Positions 34,501 to 44,923 are shown, counted from the stretch's first letter. The stretch: DNA of 64,000 bases from Durusdinium trenchii (GCA_963970005.1 CAXAMN010003958.1:124001-188000); one strand, 5' to 3'. Notes: a model not told the origin generated them from the letters alone. Program-made: numbers and translations.

Positions 34501-35281
34501 TGAGCTCCTTGGGAAACTCCAGGTTCGTCCAGCCTCCGTGGGCTTGGGCCCTTGCCAAGAAGTTCAAGGCGTTCACCATGCAGGTCACTCCTCGGGCAAT
34601 CCTGGGGTGTTTCTCCTTGAGGTACCGCTCGACCGCGACAGGACTGATGGGAAGCAGGTCGTCGCCCCGCAAATTCTTTGAGGAAGAACCCTCGGGAGGC
34701 ACCCCTTTGGCAACAGAACTTTGCGCCAGGCGACAACATGGCGTGTCTTTTGCAAGCATCATGTCCCACAGACCCGCTAGGACGTCGACCGGTGACCTCC
34801 TTTCTCCCAGGAATGCCTTCCAGTCCAAACTCTCAGAGCCCTTCGGCTCCGGTGAAGCTTCTTTCTTCTCCTCTGCTACTAGTCCTTCTTGTCCTTGTCC
34901 TTTTCCTTTTCCCTTGTCCTTCCCTTTCTTTCCTCCTTTCTCCCTGTGACCTTTTCCGTCTTTGTCCCCTCTCGGAGGCTGCCACCCCTTCAGCTTGAGG
35001 TCGAGGAGATGCTCCCTGTTCATGAACACTTCCTCGTCCCGCTCCAGGAGAGCGCCCCCGTCGGGGCCCAGCAGCTCGAGGTACTGGGCTGCTGCCCAGT
35101 GACCGTCGTGGCAGCTCTTCTCTATTGCTTTCACTCTCTGGCCCACCAGATCTGCCGCATGGGCGGGCTGCTTCCTTGCTAGAAGGTCCAGGACTGTGCA
35201 AAGTGTCCTGAGCTCCCTGTGCGCCCGAAAGGTGGGCTTCTGCCCCAGCTGAGGTACGATCATGGTGTGGAAATAATGCAC
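31553..35281 (-). CDS. Pol polyprotein: capsid-like segment, RT, split RNase H, zinc finger, methyltransferase-like domain
   Basis: A 1242-codon stop-free frame, numbered from the GTG at 35281. Residues 1-100 are a helical capsid-like segment continuing Gag and 101-150 a Lys/Gly/Glu linker. Reverse transcriptase is at about 380-620: motif A LIDSEDFTSCF (Asp468), motif B PMGWISS (516-522), motif C IYLDSYDQ (Asp564, with Ser565 replacing the second Asp). The RNase H first strand is TDASPSGGGAA (Asp730). A Cys/His zinc finger is at 758-797. A methyltransferase-like domain is at 805-1005: FAGRRAPLSHA (motif I-like), HWAPECKLFSRA (Cys869, motif IV-like), SVEHPRRS (motif VI-like). RNase H resumes with INELELLAV (Glu1157), HVLDSMV (Asp1184) and NFADKPSR (Asp1233). 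It has no start of its own, because TGA at 35291-35293 lies just upstream, so it is probably reached by +1 frameshifting from gag. Confidence 0.88.
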   Translation of the reverse strand: MHYFHTMIVPQLGQKPTFRAHRELRTLCTVLDLLARKQPAHAADLVGQRVKAIEKSCHDGHWAAAQYLELLGPDGGALLERDEEVFMNREHLLDLKLKGWQPPRGDKDGKGHREKGGKKGKDKGKGKGQGQEGLVAEEKKEASPEPKGSESLDWKAFLGERRSPVDVLAGLWDMMLAKDTPCCRLAQSSVAKGVPPEGSSSKNLRGDDLLPISPVAVERYLKEKHPRIARGVTCMVNALNFLARAQAHGGWTNLEFPKELTRAQKLTVKHLCRALCYVEASGLKCEAFEDAAQKLAAARFDYQGEPVMPMEDIVAERVIAAWPKVGQAAVQEAVEFLPEPLRRKLCDPESCLKPAQDWPVKPPHSKVRASDEEWAKVVRAAYERGLMVAVEQDEVFKDKDGHPVLNGAGAVKKEKKVDGVVHRVQRFISNLIPANFYQERIDGDDKLLPHLGQLTLLEQEEEEVWLIDSEDFTSCFNIFQLPQCWHKYMAFGKAVDASLLGGEAGKIVYPAMAVLPMGWISSVAIIQSIVRTLVFKVAEIPEASEVAKTKPLPEGGDLTVIYLDSYDQLRKFNKNCAEVLEGVPSDRHERFLAACRELKLPLNEGKRLVATVHGALQGGELDGDLGRYGLALDKMLNILTLGSTLLAKEKWTEAEIRHFVGKATFGCCFRRPLFAVFESLFTEIQDRAANQDRAAPRPESWDEVAMVMALTPLMYTNLRARIDQEVSITDASPSGGGAATAVEFCDAPCTIARDPTVCAQCGADVPEHDQYPCPAICGATLCSLSCVLTHREGAEVCPRSSWRVPKFGERFAGRRAPLSHAMAMLGKVEVQPPFDWYFGDDIFTDEGKETLRDLMNDPCLAVEHWAPECKLFSRAQGRPIKLRNGRTIAGPQPVRDANHVMGYPWLSSEMKARVRQSNQMVLRALKRGKEDRRGKKCYWSVEHPRRSWMWEFKLVKDMEEWPEMKYSVGSHCCFGGEREKWFAVLSDLPTLRWHLSRDCPGHEGLRSYEVEEMPDGTLRYPTEEEAEYPWEMCKAYAQAVKEQLEADGHFDAAVLEARQAHYLEELAMSTDRLAHPEVAGPVAGLLASMEQSMMKGQEKEHLRYLLRQATYRGSDVRLSLELPDGQVHELPYLAMRWKWRTSMAYAWRQEAHINELELLAVAVFLKRRARTSTKQHQRFFHVLDSMVTRGVLAKGRSSSRRLNRVARRCSAYLLAMDDYIFPLWTISAWNFADKPSRAHEGK

Positions 35282-36542
35282 CGTGGGGAGTCATCTCGCC
35301 GACTTCGGTGGGGCTCGCCCCCACAGCTCCTAGGGCCCCTTCGGTCTGCATCTTCAGCAACAGCCTTGATGCGAGACGGCCCGGCGTCTTCTTCGAATAC
35401 TGAATCAGCTTGAGCTGATTCGATGCCTTTGGAGCTGTGGGGGCTTCGCGAAAAGCTCCCTCTGACTCACTGCTGGACTCCCCCCGATACCTCACAATGT
35501 CTCCGCCTCCAAACGGACCACGGTCCTTCCGCGTGTTGGCCCCAGACGCAGCCTTCCCCTTGACTGGGTCGGCCCCGAAGAGCCCTTCTCCCGACTCCAG
35601 GTCTTCTTCACTGGAGGTATCAGACATCGTCTTCCTCTTGTCCTTGGTCTCCTTGGCTTCCTTCTTCTTGCCGGAGCCAGTGGTCTTCCTCTTCTTCTTT
35701 GCACCTCCTGAGGAGGGTGAAGGCTTCCGCTTCTTCTCCTTGGACTTCTTGCCGCCCGTCTTTTCCTCCGAGGCGTGGGCCTCCTTTTCTTCCTTGTCAT
35801 GAGCCTTCTTTGGCTTCTTTTTCTTTAGCTTCTTCTTGGCGGCCTTCTTGAGGCTCTTCATTGCCAGAAGCTCCTTTTCCAACTTTCCAACTTCATGCTT
35901 GGCTTTGAGGAGCTTGGCCCGCAGACCTTTATCTCCGGAGCTGTCCTCACCAGACTCGCTCCCTTCCTCTTCACTGTCCTCACCACCTGGGTCCACCCAG
36001 GGTAAAGCGCCCGCTGCTTCTTCTTTCTCGGGGTCCATTTTGCGCCCTTTCAGGTACTTCAGAAAGGACCCTCCCGTTTCTTTCGCGAAGGCCCAAGACG
36101 GCACCTTTCTGTCAATCTCCTTCTGGGTAAGCGCTCTGAATCGCTCGAGGTGAATGGCGGCCCCTCGGCGACTCACTGGGCAATCGATGCTCGGGACCTC
36201 ACAGCAGTGGTAGGCGCACTTCTTGGCGAGCCCTTTCCCGGCTCCCTCTGACATCCACCACCGCATATGCGGGTCACTAGCCGCCACGTAGCGCCCATGG
36301 ATCCAATGCCCTTTGGCATCGGTGCTGAGGCTGTCCAACACCTCGAGGATCACCGTCCCTTGGGCTTTTCCGTCATCGTCGCGGATGGCTCCCTCGAGCA
36401 ACATCCCCTGACGGAACTTGAAGCCATGCCAGGCCTCGCGGTTCACTCCCCCTGCCACCCACATTGGGGTGACAGGGGGGTAAGGTTGCCCTTGAACCAA
36501 AAGCTGGAGCGTGTCGACATATGTTCGTTGCTCCTCAAACAT
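34833..36542 (-). CDS. Gag-like ORF
   Basis: The frame opens after a stop, with a GTG at 36560 and the first ATG at 36540-36542, which I take as start. Residues about 65-140 form a compact Trp/Cys/His-rich domain (GHWIHGRYVAASDPHMRWW, then CAYHCCEVPSIDC, then IHLERFR). It resembles the N-terminal domain of other dinoflagellate Gag-like proteins and perhaps a small beta-barrel, but I cannot name the fold. An acidic Asp/Glu/Ser stretch (about 180-205) and a very Lys-rich, coiled-coil-prone segment (205-305) follow and would bind nucleic acid. Coding resemblance continues to about residue 420 (SPTEVGEMTPHG), where the natural continuation moves to the +1 frame. The remaining codons to 34833 are Arg/Gly/Ser-rich and look like an out-of-frame shadow. 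Confidence 0.8.
   Translation of the reverse strand: MFEEQRTYVDTLQLLVQGQPYPPVTPMWVAGGVNREAWHGFKFRQGMLLEGAIRDDDGKAQGTVILEVLDSLSTDAKGHWIHGRYVAASDPHMRWWMSEGAGKGLAKKCAYHCCEVPSIDCPVSRRGAAIHLERFRALTQKEIDRKVPSWAFAKETGGSFLKYLKGRKMDPEKEEAAGALPWVDPGGEDSEEEGSESGEDSSGDKGLRAKLLKAKHEVGKLEKELLAMKSLKKAAKKKLKKKKPKKAHDKEEKEAHASEEKTGGKKSKEKKRKPSPSSGGAKKKRKTTGSGKKKEAKETKDKRKTMSDTSSEEDLESGEGLFGADPVKGKAASGANTRKDRGPFGGGDIVRYRGESSSESEGAFREAPTAPKASNQLKLIQYSKKTPGRLASRLLLKMQTEGALGAVGASPTEVGEMTPHGALFPHHDRTSAGAEAHLSGAQGAQDTLHSPGPSSKEAARPCGRSGGPESESNREELPRRSLGSSPVPRAAGPRRGRSPGAGRGSVHEQGASPRPQAEGVAASERGQRRKRSQGERRKEREGQGKRKRTRTRRTSSRGEERSFTGAEGL
35281..35293 (-). other. Gag-Pol +1 frame-change site
   Basis: On the minus strand the gag frame reads ATG ACT CCC CAC GGT. 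The pol frame reads ACG GTG CAT and is closed just upstream by TGA (35291-35293). A run of four C (35285-35288) allows a Pro-tRNA on CCC to re-pair on CCC one base later, giving ACG GTG CAT TAT TTC. Protein similarity switches at exactly this point. It could be a programmed +1 site or a one- or two-base indel in this copy. Confidence 0.5.
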
Positions 36543-39500
36543 GGTTTTCGTCGACAGCACTCATTGCAATTCATATACTTGCTATATTATGTTTTTATTC
36601 GTCGGTGGGTTCATCCCCAAGTAAAGGTTGAAGGTCAAAAAATCACACACCACTTTCTGACGGAGGAATCCCCCGAAAGTACGCCACCTCTTTGGTGATC
36701 CGAAAACAGCTGCACAGCTCCGGTGGGGTGATCCACTGACTGGGTAGGAAGTAAGGATGGTTCGGTCATCTACTGTAGGTCATCTGTGAGGAGAGTACGA
36801 TGAAACAAACTCTGAAAGGTTATAAAAACTAGCAAGCTAAGTCACACAGTATAGAACTGATTGCAGCAATGAGTCGGCGAAACACATGTTTGGAAAAGGG
36901 AAGCAAGGATATCTTTCCCAGGCGCGTTTGTCAGTTTGGTGCTTGGGGAATGTCCCAAACTAGCCACGACATGACAGTCACAAAGACAATGCTACGTAGA
37001 CTTCTTCAACCTATCCCCAAACATAAGACAAAAATGGATTGAACTTGAAGCCACCCAAAAAAAAGAAAGTGCACCAAACACCAAAACGTCCCACGGGCCG
37101 ACGGGTTCTTGGGCCGATGGTGTCACCATCCGCCTTGCGAAGGTGCTTGTCCTTCGCGTAGCCCTCCCCGTTCTGCAATCGACACTTTGGTCGAAAGCGG
37201 GCCACCACCTTGGTGGGAAGCACCACCTTTGGTCGAACGGGAGAAGCATGAGATGCGCCAATGGGTTGGAGAACCGGTGACTTGGAGGGGTTGGAACATG
37301 CTTGGAACATGTTCACATCATGTGAATCGGAGTTCAATTGAGAATCACACAGAGTTCTGCACTCCCGTTTAAGTGATGCACCATGATACACCTACTACCA
37401 TGTGCCCCTAAAACCGCTGGCTCCGGAAAACTAGTGTGGGCAGTTGATGAATCTGTGGCGTATCATGAACATGTTTTTTGTGGTTGGAGCTTGCAAAGAC
37501 CACCTCTCCAAAGACCAAACCTCCTTAAATCCTTCATTTACAAAGTCGGAGACTCTGTTCTCTCAATGAATCCCCCAGTGCTCATGTTCTTTCGGCCGTC
37601 CCTTCAGATCCGATCACGAACGATGACGAAGCCACGGCGAAAACAAACGCTTCGCCACCCTTGACCAGGACAGTCAGGATTTCCCATATAAAAGTGTGAC
37701 AAACCCACCTTCCACAAAGACCAAAGTGACCATGTAGCAAGGCAAAATCTATGTCAAAAAAACAGAACTCACCGCGCTCCGAAAGAAAAACCCCTTTTGA
37801 AGACGAGAAACGACGAGTGTTTCGCGACTCAGTCTGACCACCACGTGACTCCGAGTGACTAAGGGATTCTGTACACGTCGTGGCCTTGATCTCTGAGTGA
37901 CGGGAGTCGCCGTCGCGGTCTTCGGTGACCGGGAGACGGAACGTCCACTCGGACCTCAGAGGCCGCGCCGGCCGCGAAAGGACCGGTCAAAAGGGGTTAG
38001 ACAGGACGACATCGGTCTCGGTCGCACGGTCTGATCGACGTTCCGTCTTCTCGTTTGATGTGCTGAGGTCTTACCTCAGGACAACCTTTAGCTGGATGGA
38101 AACTCCATGGATCCACATTCATCAATGAACGTCCCATTCGGCTCATTCTTCTGATCTGCCAGGAGTCTTTGGTCATTAGTTTCAGCTACCCCCTAAATCC
38201 CTAAACCTTCGCTGCAAGTGACAAAAACACATAGTGCATCAAACTATATCAAACTGCTATCCTCCTCTGATATCGATCTACCTCTTTGACTGACTGTAAA
38301 GACACAAATTAGAGCTCAATGCCTGCAATGCAAGGCAACCAATAACCAAAAACGCAACTATACATATTATATAACAGGATAACCACACCAAATCGCCAAA
38401 TACGCAACAAAAGAATCGTGCAACCACAACAACAACAACAATCCCCCGCATACTACACGACCTTCTTACGGTGTTCTCTATAGACCACCCCGTGGTCCTA
38501 TCTTGGGTCTCCTAAAGCCCCACCCTGAAGAGCTCCCAGCGGCTCTGCTCGTTCGCATGCGGTGAGCTGCTCAAAGAGTTCTCCTGCTATCCAGCCATCA
38601 TGGATGAATTGATATTATGTCATGTCTGAGACCACGTGGAGGTGTGTGTGTGTTTTTAAACGCACCGAAACAACACGTGGCCTTTGCAAGAAGAAGGGTT
38701 GTCGTTTTGCTTGAGTGGGTGGTCAACCGGTGGTCTCCGGTCCACCGGAGGTCGGAGCGTGCCACTGCTGTCGGTGGAGCGGCGACCGGGCATGTTCAAA
38801 CAAAAAAGCAACTCACTCAAGTAGAATGACAAATGAGATGGAATTCCATGCGACTATGTTATACTATAGTACAAAACTGGATTTATTGGCAAATATATGC
38901 AATTATATATATTATACATATATAGTTGACATGGAACTTGTTAGTTGAAATCGAACCTTTTTGCGGCGTCTGGTTCAAATGTGTGTGATTATGAATAAAG
39001 TACACAGGATTCTATAGAGGACAGGACTGCACATCGAAAGAAAGTACCCCCGCCCATCCCTCCATGGCCACCGAGTCGGCAATCCCCCCCGGTGGCCAAA
39101 GCATTGGATTTCGGAAACGGTTTTCACCGTGCACATCCGTGGTCACACACTCTGTGAACCTGCCGGGCCCTCGACGAAGCTTCTATTTCAGGCTCTTGGT
39201 CCACTGGTAGATAACCTACAAACCAATAGGTATGCAAGTCCATCAGAAGTCAACTCAAGCCAGCATCTGACAGCCGTAGACCATACATGGCCTCACCCTC
39301 GATTCTTGCTGCTATGCATTACCTTGTAAGGCTTCAAGGGGCTGCTCTGCAAGTAGAATTTGTCACACTTGCAGCACTTGCATGCTATCAGTGTAAAAAT
39401 GCGGCCCATGGCCACTGGAGCTCATGTAGACGATAAACTAGAGAGAAATCACGTTGGACTGCTGATGCCTGGAACCATAGCAAATACAGGAGCTTCCAAA

Positions 39501-42500
39501 GCTGGCGCATCATAGTCCAAATATTCATCACAAACAAACTGGAAATCAGTTGGGATACGTTCAACACCTGGTTTTCCCCTTCCATTGGATATCCCATTCC
39601 CTGCAACAGTGGATGATGATGGTTAGTAAAGCCCTTTCTCTAAAGTAGTGATAATCTTTTATCGACTGTCAGTTACAGGCAATGGAACACACCCAACATA
39701 TGGGACACCATCACGAAAACCCGTGTCTCTGTGTGTGTGTACGCAAGTGTAACCAAACAGGGAGGTCCCAACTAACCCCAACTCATGTTGAATCTTGATT
39801 ATCTTGCTTGAACCTGCCCGGATTTGAATGTCTTGGAACACAGTAGAATTGAAACATGTTTGTTGATTGCAAGACAAGTGAGAAGAAAAGGAAAAGGATA
39901 AGGCCCCATAGGATGGAGGTAATTATGCCCGATACTGGTGAGCACACAAATAAGATAAACCCGTTCATACACCCCAATTTTGTGATGCGTGGTGGCTTGT
40001 GGCACTCATCACCTGCCGTTCCGTCAGGAATCTTCCGCGCCTTCAGCGCGCGCGGCGATGGAACACCTGAACGGAACAGGTGTGTCACTCTTGTGCGTCT
40101 CCTCACTTTTGAGGTGAAATTAGGATGCTGATGATCTAGATTCGAGCGGGGTGAGGCTAACAAGGAGTTGCCAGAAAAAGATGGAAACAACACATCAATG
40201 GAAACCATGGACTTAATAGAAGCCAGTGTAAACGTCGTCAACTAGCTAGCAGGGGATACAAAAACCTGGATCTACATGTTGAGTCTCTGTACCTGTTTAG
40301 TCTGGCAACTGCATCCTTTCTGCAGGATCCGGACCAAAAATACCTCAAAAAGTAAGTCCAACCGGGATGTCGCAAAGAAACCTGGAATTGAAATAAAAAT
40401 CATCACTCAGAGTTCTTCCACTTGTTCCATCTCTTCACCATCCGATCTCCGATCTCGTCCCCGATATCTCCGCCGGGTCCTCGGCGGGGCGACCGCCGTC
40501 GCCGTTGCGGCAGCTCAGGAGGAGCACCTGAGCGGCGAAAAGAAACACCCGAAACGGACCATCCGGACTGGAATATTGATACACTGGGCTGGTTGAAAAG
40601 GGGTGAATGATGTGAATGTAGGCAACATGTAAAATATTGTAAAATAAATTGTAGTCATGTAAATATTGTAATGGGCAACATGTATAAGTATATTGTAAAA
40701 TATTGTGCATTTGCCAGCCCCCTGGAGTGTCTGGGCAGATAGCTCATGCCCATGGGCTGGGCCGCCACATCCGATCTCAGGAGGCATCCTACGGAACCGA
40801 GAGTCGCCTCGCAAGGCCCTCGTCGTTGGGTCTATGGTTTTTCGATGTTTTTTTGGGTTTTGGGTCGACCTGCGGAACCACTGCGCATGGAAATATTGTT
40901 TTTACAGTATGTGTTCTTTGCCCAAACGCACAGGATCGCTGCAGTCAGAGTTTCTGGGAGTTTCGATCCCAAGTTTGTGGGACCCAAAGGGGTTGGACCC
41001 TTTTGACATGAACCCCGAAAGGAACTCCAGGTGGTAGCGTACTGGTGGGGTTGCTATACAAATTCATCCAGAATTCCCATGACCAGGGTCTGATACTTAT
41101 CCTTGTCCCTGTCCCTCACTCGGCCAGAATGGCCGCACTGCCCGCTGTTCACTCAATGGGTCCGGTTTCATACTGACGAGGTTTGGCACAGGAAATCACT
41201 ATGGCAGCAGGAATGTGCCCTCGGTTGCTAAGCGGTCTGGGCCAACGCTACCAATGTGGGTATGAATATGAATATGGTTTGGCTATGGTTTGGCTACGGT
41301 TTGCTTCCGAAAATCGGCTGTTGGGAACTCTTCCTTCAAAACGAAGACTCTTCCGTGATTCATGTCTCGATTCTGAGGGTCCGTAGGGGGGGATCCTTGG
41401 GGTGCCTGGTAGACTGATCTAAACTTGATAAACAGGAAAGCCCAAAGCCCCCTTCTCAAGTGTCCTCCTTTCCCATCATGATCGTCTCATCACCTACATC
41501 GTTCCTGAGCGTTCCCGGCGCGGCCGCTGGGTCAAGAGTGGACGCTGCTCCGGCAGGTCGAGCGGCTCCAGGCGCACCTCGCCGAAGCGATCGCTACTCT
41601 AGGTGGGGCGGTCGCTGCGCGCGAAGCGTCGCAGTTTGTGTATAAACAACGCGCGAAGAGGCCGAATTTTGGACCAGGTGGAGTGGAGTTTTGATGATGC
41701 CGGAAACGATTTCAGTCGAACGAAAGGAACACATGATGCAGAAAGATCTGAGATCCAAATTTTGATGTGGAAATCTCTGAGTTCGGAGGGATCCGACTAA
41801 GAGCCCATTTCACTAGGGAATGTACGCGGTCTCTCTGACAACAGGGCTGATCCTGTTAAAAAGCGGACGAAAAAAATCGGAAAAAAAACAACAACAACTA
41901 GGATCTGGCTGCCAGTTACAATGGGCCATGCTGGCCATGCTTCTGCCGAGCTCGGGCACCACAGCCCTCCCTTCGGCCGCTTCGCTTCGGGCACTCCCGA
42001 GTCCCCAGTGGATCCAGCCAAAGCACGAGTTCGCTGGTAACCGGTGGTTTCAGTTCGACTAAAACCATGGACCGAACGAACCCTGGTGCCTTCATGTAGT
42101 GGCTCAGATTTTGCTTGTCTGGACTGCGAAGAAAAATATATTCCCTTACCCAGACACCTACATTGACCCCCCAAACCACCCCGATGTAGGCATATATGGC
42201 ATACATGGAGTCTCTGGGTTATAAGCAAAGGTAATTGACCTGACTGGTAGTAAACGTTGCAGACGTCTGAAAGTACTGCACTTGACAAGCTCCCAAGCAA
42301 ACCAGATCAGCAAACCAAGAGCACTCACATGTCACAGACGTCCATTTGGAGTCCGGGATTTACTCCGGACCACTCAGCATCTCTTCAAACAACGAATCCA
42401 ACAAATCCCAGGACTTTCAGGCGTTGATTTCCACTGCTAGGAGCACTGAAAAAGAACCACCCGCCCGTTCCACGGACACCTCCATGTTCACATGGACGAA

Positions 42501-42833
42501 GGACACCTCACCCTCTGCCGCTCGCCGACCGCCTTGACGTGTGACGTGTGACGCGGCCGGCCGGACGAGCCGTCCGTGGTCGGTAGACAGCTACGGACGG
42601 TCAGCTGTCGCTGTAGACACGGTCACGAGCCTAGACAGCTCTGGCCTCCATGACATCCAGTTTTGACACCGAATTCCATGTCTGTGACAAGACATCCAGT
42701 TTATAACAGAATCAAGGACTCCATGATTTGTGACGAACACGTCTGACCTGTTTTGCGGGGCGACTCTACACATCACCCAGCACCGCCTCTAGCTTGCAAG
42801 TCCACGTGTTTGCCGGAGAAGAGACCTTTAAAA
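36543..42833. other. No recognisable gene
   Basis: The first 150 nt should be the retroelement's 5' untranslated region, and I could not find terminal repeats matching its 3' side. Beyond that, about 6.3 kb has no supported gene. CAA-rich and GT microsatellite-like tracts occur near 38425 and 39730. GC-rich patches at 40440-40540 and 41505-41640 encode Ala-rich helical peptides in one frame (for example RLQAHLAEAIATLGGAVAAR near 41560) without recognisable family or splice signals. Confidence 0.45.
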
Positions 42834-43028
42834 TCACTCTGAAAACTCGTAGGTTCTGTGTCTGATAACACGCTCCAAAGAACCAATGAACTCGGGTACA
42901 GTATCGATCCAGTTCTTGCCCAAGTGGCTCTTCTCAACACCACTCTCCTCTGAGTCCTCCTCATCTTCGTCTTCTTGCGGCACGATGCACCTCGTTATAC
43001 CAAGGTCAAAGGTGGTCGAGATGCACAC
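42834..43028 (-). CDS. Candidate exon, acidic, unknown protein
   Basis: A 64-codon minus-strand frame has natural-looking composition: a hydrophobic start, an acidic cluster (QEDEDEEDSEES), then GKNWIDTVPEFIGSLERVIR, ending at TGA (42834-42836). No domain is recognised. The upstream frame on the same strand (42995-43276) contains a hydrophobic run but is otherwise uninformative. It may be an exon of a multi-exon gene or a chance frame. Confidence 0.28.
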   Translation of the reverse strand: MCISTTFDLGITRCIVPQEDEDEEDSEESGVEKSHLGKNWIDTVPEFIGSLERVIRHRTYEFSE

Positions 43029-43800
43029 GTGGGCGGCCGAGGTGTCAACACATGGGTGATATGAGCTTGTTCACTCATCCAAAGGGGAAGAAGCAGAAGA
43101 AAGGTCAGCCATTCATGCAAACCGCAACCCTCCACACAAATATAACTGAAAAACCTGACACCGGCCATGGTGGGTGAATCTCTTCTTGAGTGCGTTAGCG
43201 TAAGAGGCTTTGGACACATCAGTGCGGGGTTCTTTACGTCGCTGGGCACCCAGGGGTCGCATGAGAGGCTTGGCACCAGTAGTTACTTCGGGACATCTTC
43301 ACCCTTCACATGAACAAAGACCCAAGACAACACCCACCCACTCAGACGGTGTAATTCTCGTTTTTAACATTAGAAGTTGCATGAAGACCCTTCAAGTGGT
43401 CGACAGAGTAGACTTCATCCAAGTGGTGGACCCGCTCGATCTAGTTCTTGTGCGTGCATTGCCTTTCCCATCTCTTCTTCGTCAACCCAAAACCGGCCCA
43501 CGCGCCACCGTGTGGGAACCACCAGGTCAGGCACATCACACACCCCAACAACTCGTTATCTTCGGTCGGACTGAAATGGCAAGGCGGGTCAACAAAAACA
43601 GACCATGCGGGCTTCGACAGGTGAAGGCGTTTTGCTTTCGACTGGTTTGTACTATTGCGAGAGTGGACGAACACTTCACGCGGAAGTGGATGGCAACCCC
43701 TGTGTCCTGTGTAAAGAAAAGTAGTCTTCCAAGGGTCATTTTCCACTTCCATGTTAGCGAGTCAGAGTGTGACAGTGTGACATGTGTAGACCCTGTGTAG
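43029..43800. other. No recognisable gene
   Basis: A 196-codon plus-strand frame covers 43210-43800 and overlaps open frames on the other strand. It shows no recognisable domain and mixed composition, so I do not call it. Confidence 0.45.
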
Positions 43801-43886
43801 ACTGTTGATTAATAAAACATAACAAAACACCCCATCTCCAGAATGGTTTGACATCTCTGGGCCTGGGGTGTTGGTTCATGAACAGT
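43801..43886. mobile_element. Short inverted-repeat element, family C, copy 3
   Basis: The left end ACTGTTGATTAAT and the right end (inverse ACTGTTCATGAAC) are terminal inverted repeats bounding 86 bp, the same size as the copy at 30164. The interior phrases AATGGTTTGACATCTC and AATAAAAC match that copy. TGTAGACTGTTGATTAATAA also matches the copy at 49871 over 19-20 positions. Non-coding. Confidence 0.65.
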
Positions 43887-44830
43887 ACTACCTCCCAAGC
43901 CGACCGCTAAACCGTAAACCCTGGAAAATCACAGTTCACTGAACGTTCCACCCGTTCCATCTGTAGTGGAGAAACCAACTCCAACAAGAGTTTTGCAGGT
44001 TATCCACTTTTCCTGGGTGGGCCAGGCCAGTCTCCATCCGCCCATCTCCTCCAAGTGGCACTTCGCCGATGTCCTTCAACGTCACCCTGCGCATCGCCGG
44101 TCGCCGGCTGGCCGCGCGGCCATTGGGGCCTGACGCAGAAAAACTGTGAATGAGAGACAGATCTCAGATCCCTATTTCCATTGGTTTTCTACACCATCCT
44201 ACATAACTTCACATAATCATACTCCAGTTTTTGCAAGATGTAATGATCCTCCAACATACGGAACACAAAGAAGGCAGCATATATAATATATTGATTATGT
44301 TATGTGTGTATTTCTTCTAAGCGAATATGCGAAAATCAAAAGTTCACCCCTTCTTCTGGTCTTAATCTGTAGAAAGCCAAACCTTCAGTGCTGTATTCAT
44401 TCATATCCATTCATATTATCCAATCTTCACTGGAACTCGAACGGGAAAACCAACATCAAAACCAGAAAGCGGGAGGGATCGACACAAGTGGATCCAATAC
44501 CACGTGGATGTGCTTTCGTCGAAATGAAACCACGTGGATGGGGCTCTGGATGGCGGCGGAAGACAAGGTACAATTGAACAGGTGAGGAAGAAAATGGTCC
44601 CGAAATTGGTTCCATATAGAAACGGAGTTTCAAGTACGTTATTAGTGGGGATCTACTGCTCTATCTATTTGGGGGTAAGTATATATAGCTGTAACTACAG
44701 TAGATATATATAGTGTACTCAAGTCCATTGGAGTCAATTGTGCTTTTGGGGGAGCTCCGGGGAGCTTCAGGTGGTCAACCTACATCACGGAAGAGTATAC
44801 GTTGGGCACATCCTGTTACCAGTCACAGTG
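43887..44830. other. No recognisable gene
   Basis: Anonymous, partly AT-rich sequence with short TATA-rich tracts (44285-44300, 44680-44715). No supported feature. Confidence 0.5.
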
Positions 44831-44856
44831 GATGATGGATGATGGATGATGGATGA

Positions 44857-44888
<32 letters not shown>

Positions 44889-44889
44889 A
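44831..44889. repeat. (GATGATG)n to (GAT)n microsatellite
   Basis: A GGATGAT-type repeat passes into a pure GAT run at the left edge of the LINE-like segment. It matches the unit of the longer GAT run at 46508-46635. Confidence 0.95.
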
Positions 44890-44923
44890 AGGGCCATGAG
44901 CGGCTCAACCCCCATCGCCCACA

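Larger units (their letters stand above)
30698..36542 (-). mobile_element. Tyrosine-recombinase (DIRS-like) retroelement of dinoflagellate type
   Basis: A nearly complete retroelement coding region, read right to left. It has a Gag-like ORF with Lys-rich middle, a capsid-like segment, reverse transcriptase, an RNase H first strand, a HIT/MYND-type zinc finger, a C5-methyltransferase-like domain, the remaining RNase H motifs, and a tyrosine recombinase. No aspartate integrase or protease is visible. The RNase H motifs and the recombinase put it near DIRS/YR retroelements. It is not a Ty3 or Copia LTR element, and I found no LTRs or split repeats on either side. Two +1 frame changes separate gag, pol and recombinase, and the recombinase has further indels. 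The long stop-free frames imply recent insertion. Confidence 0.85.

Noticed and set aside
33824-34681. 285-codon plus-strand ORF opposite pol
   Set aside because: Antisense shadow of the reverse transcriptase frame.
34833-35280. Continuation of the Gag frame past 35281
   Set aside because: Arg/Gly/Ser-rich composition looks like an off-frame reading of pol; similarity follows the pol frame instead.
30400-36700. LTRs or split direct repeats around the retroelement
   Set aside because: No repeated or inverted segment was found by eye between the two flanks, and the 10-N gap at 30616 hides part of the 3' side.
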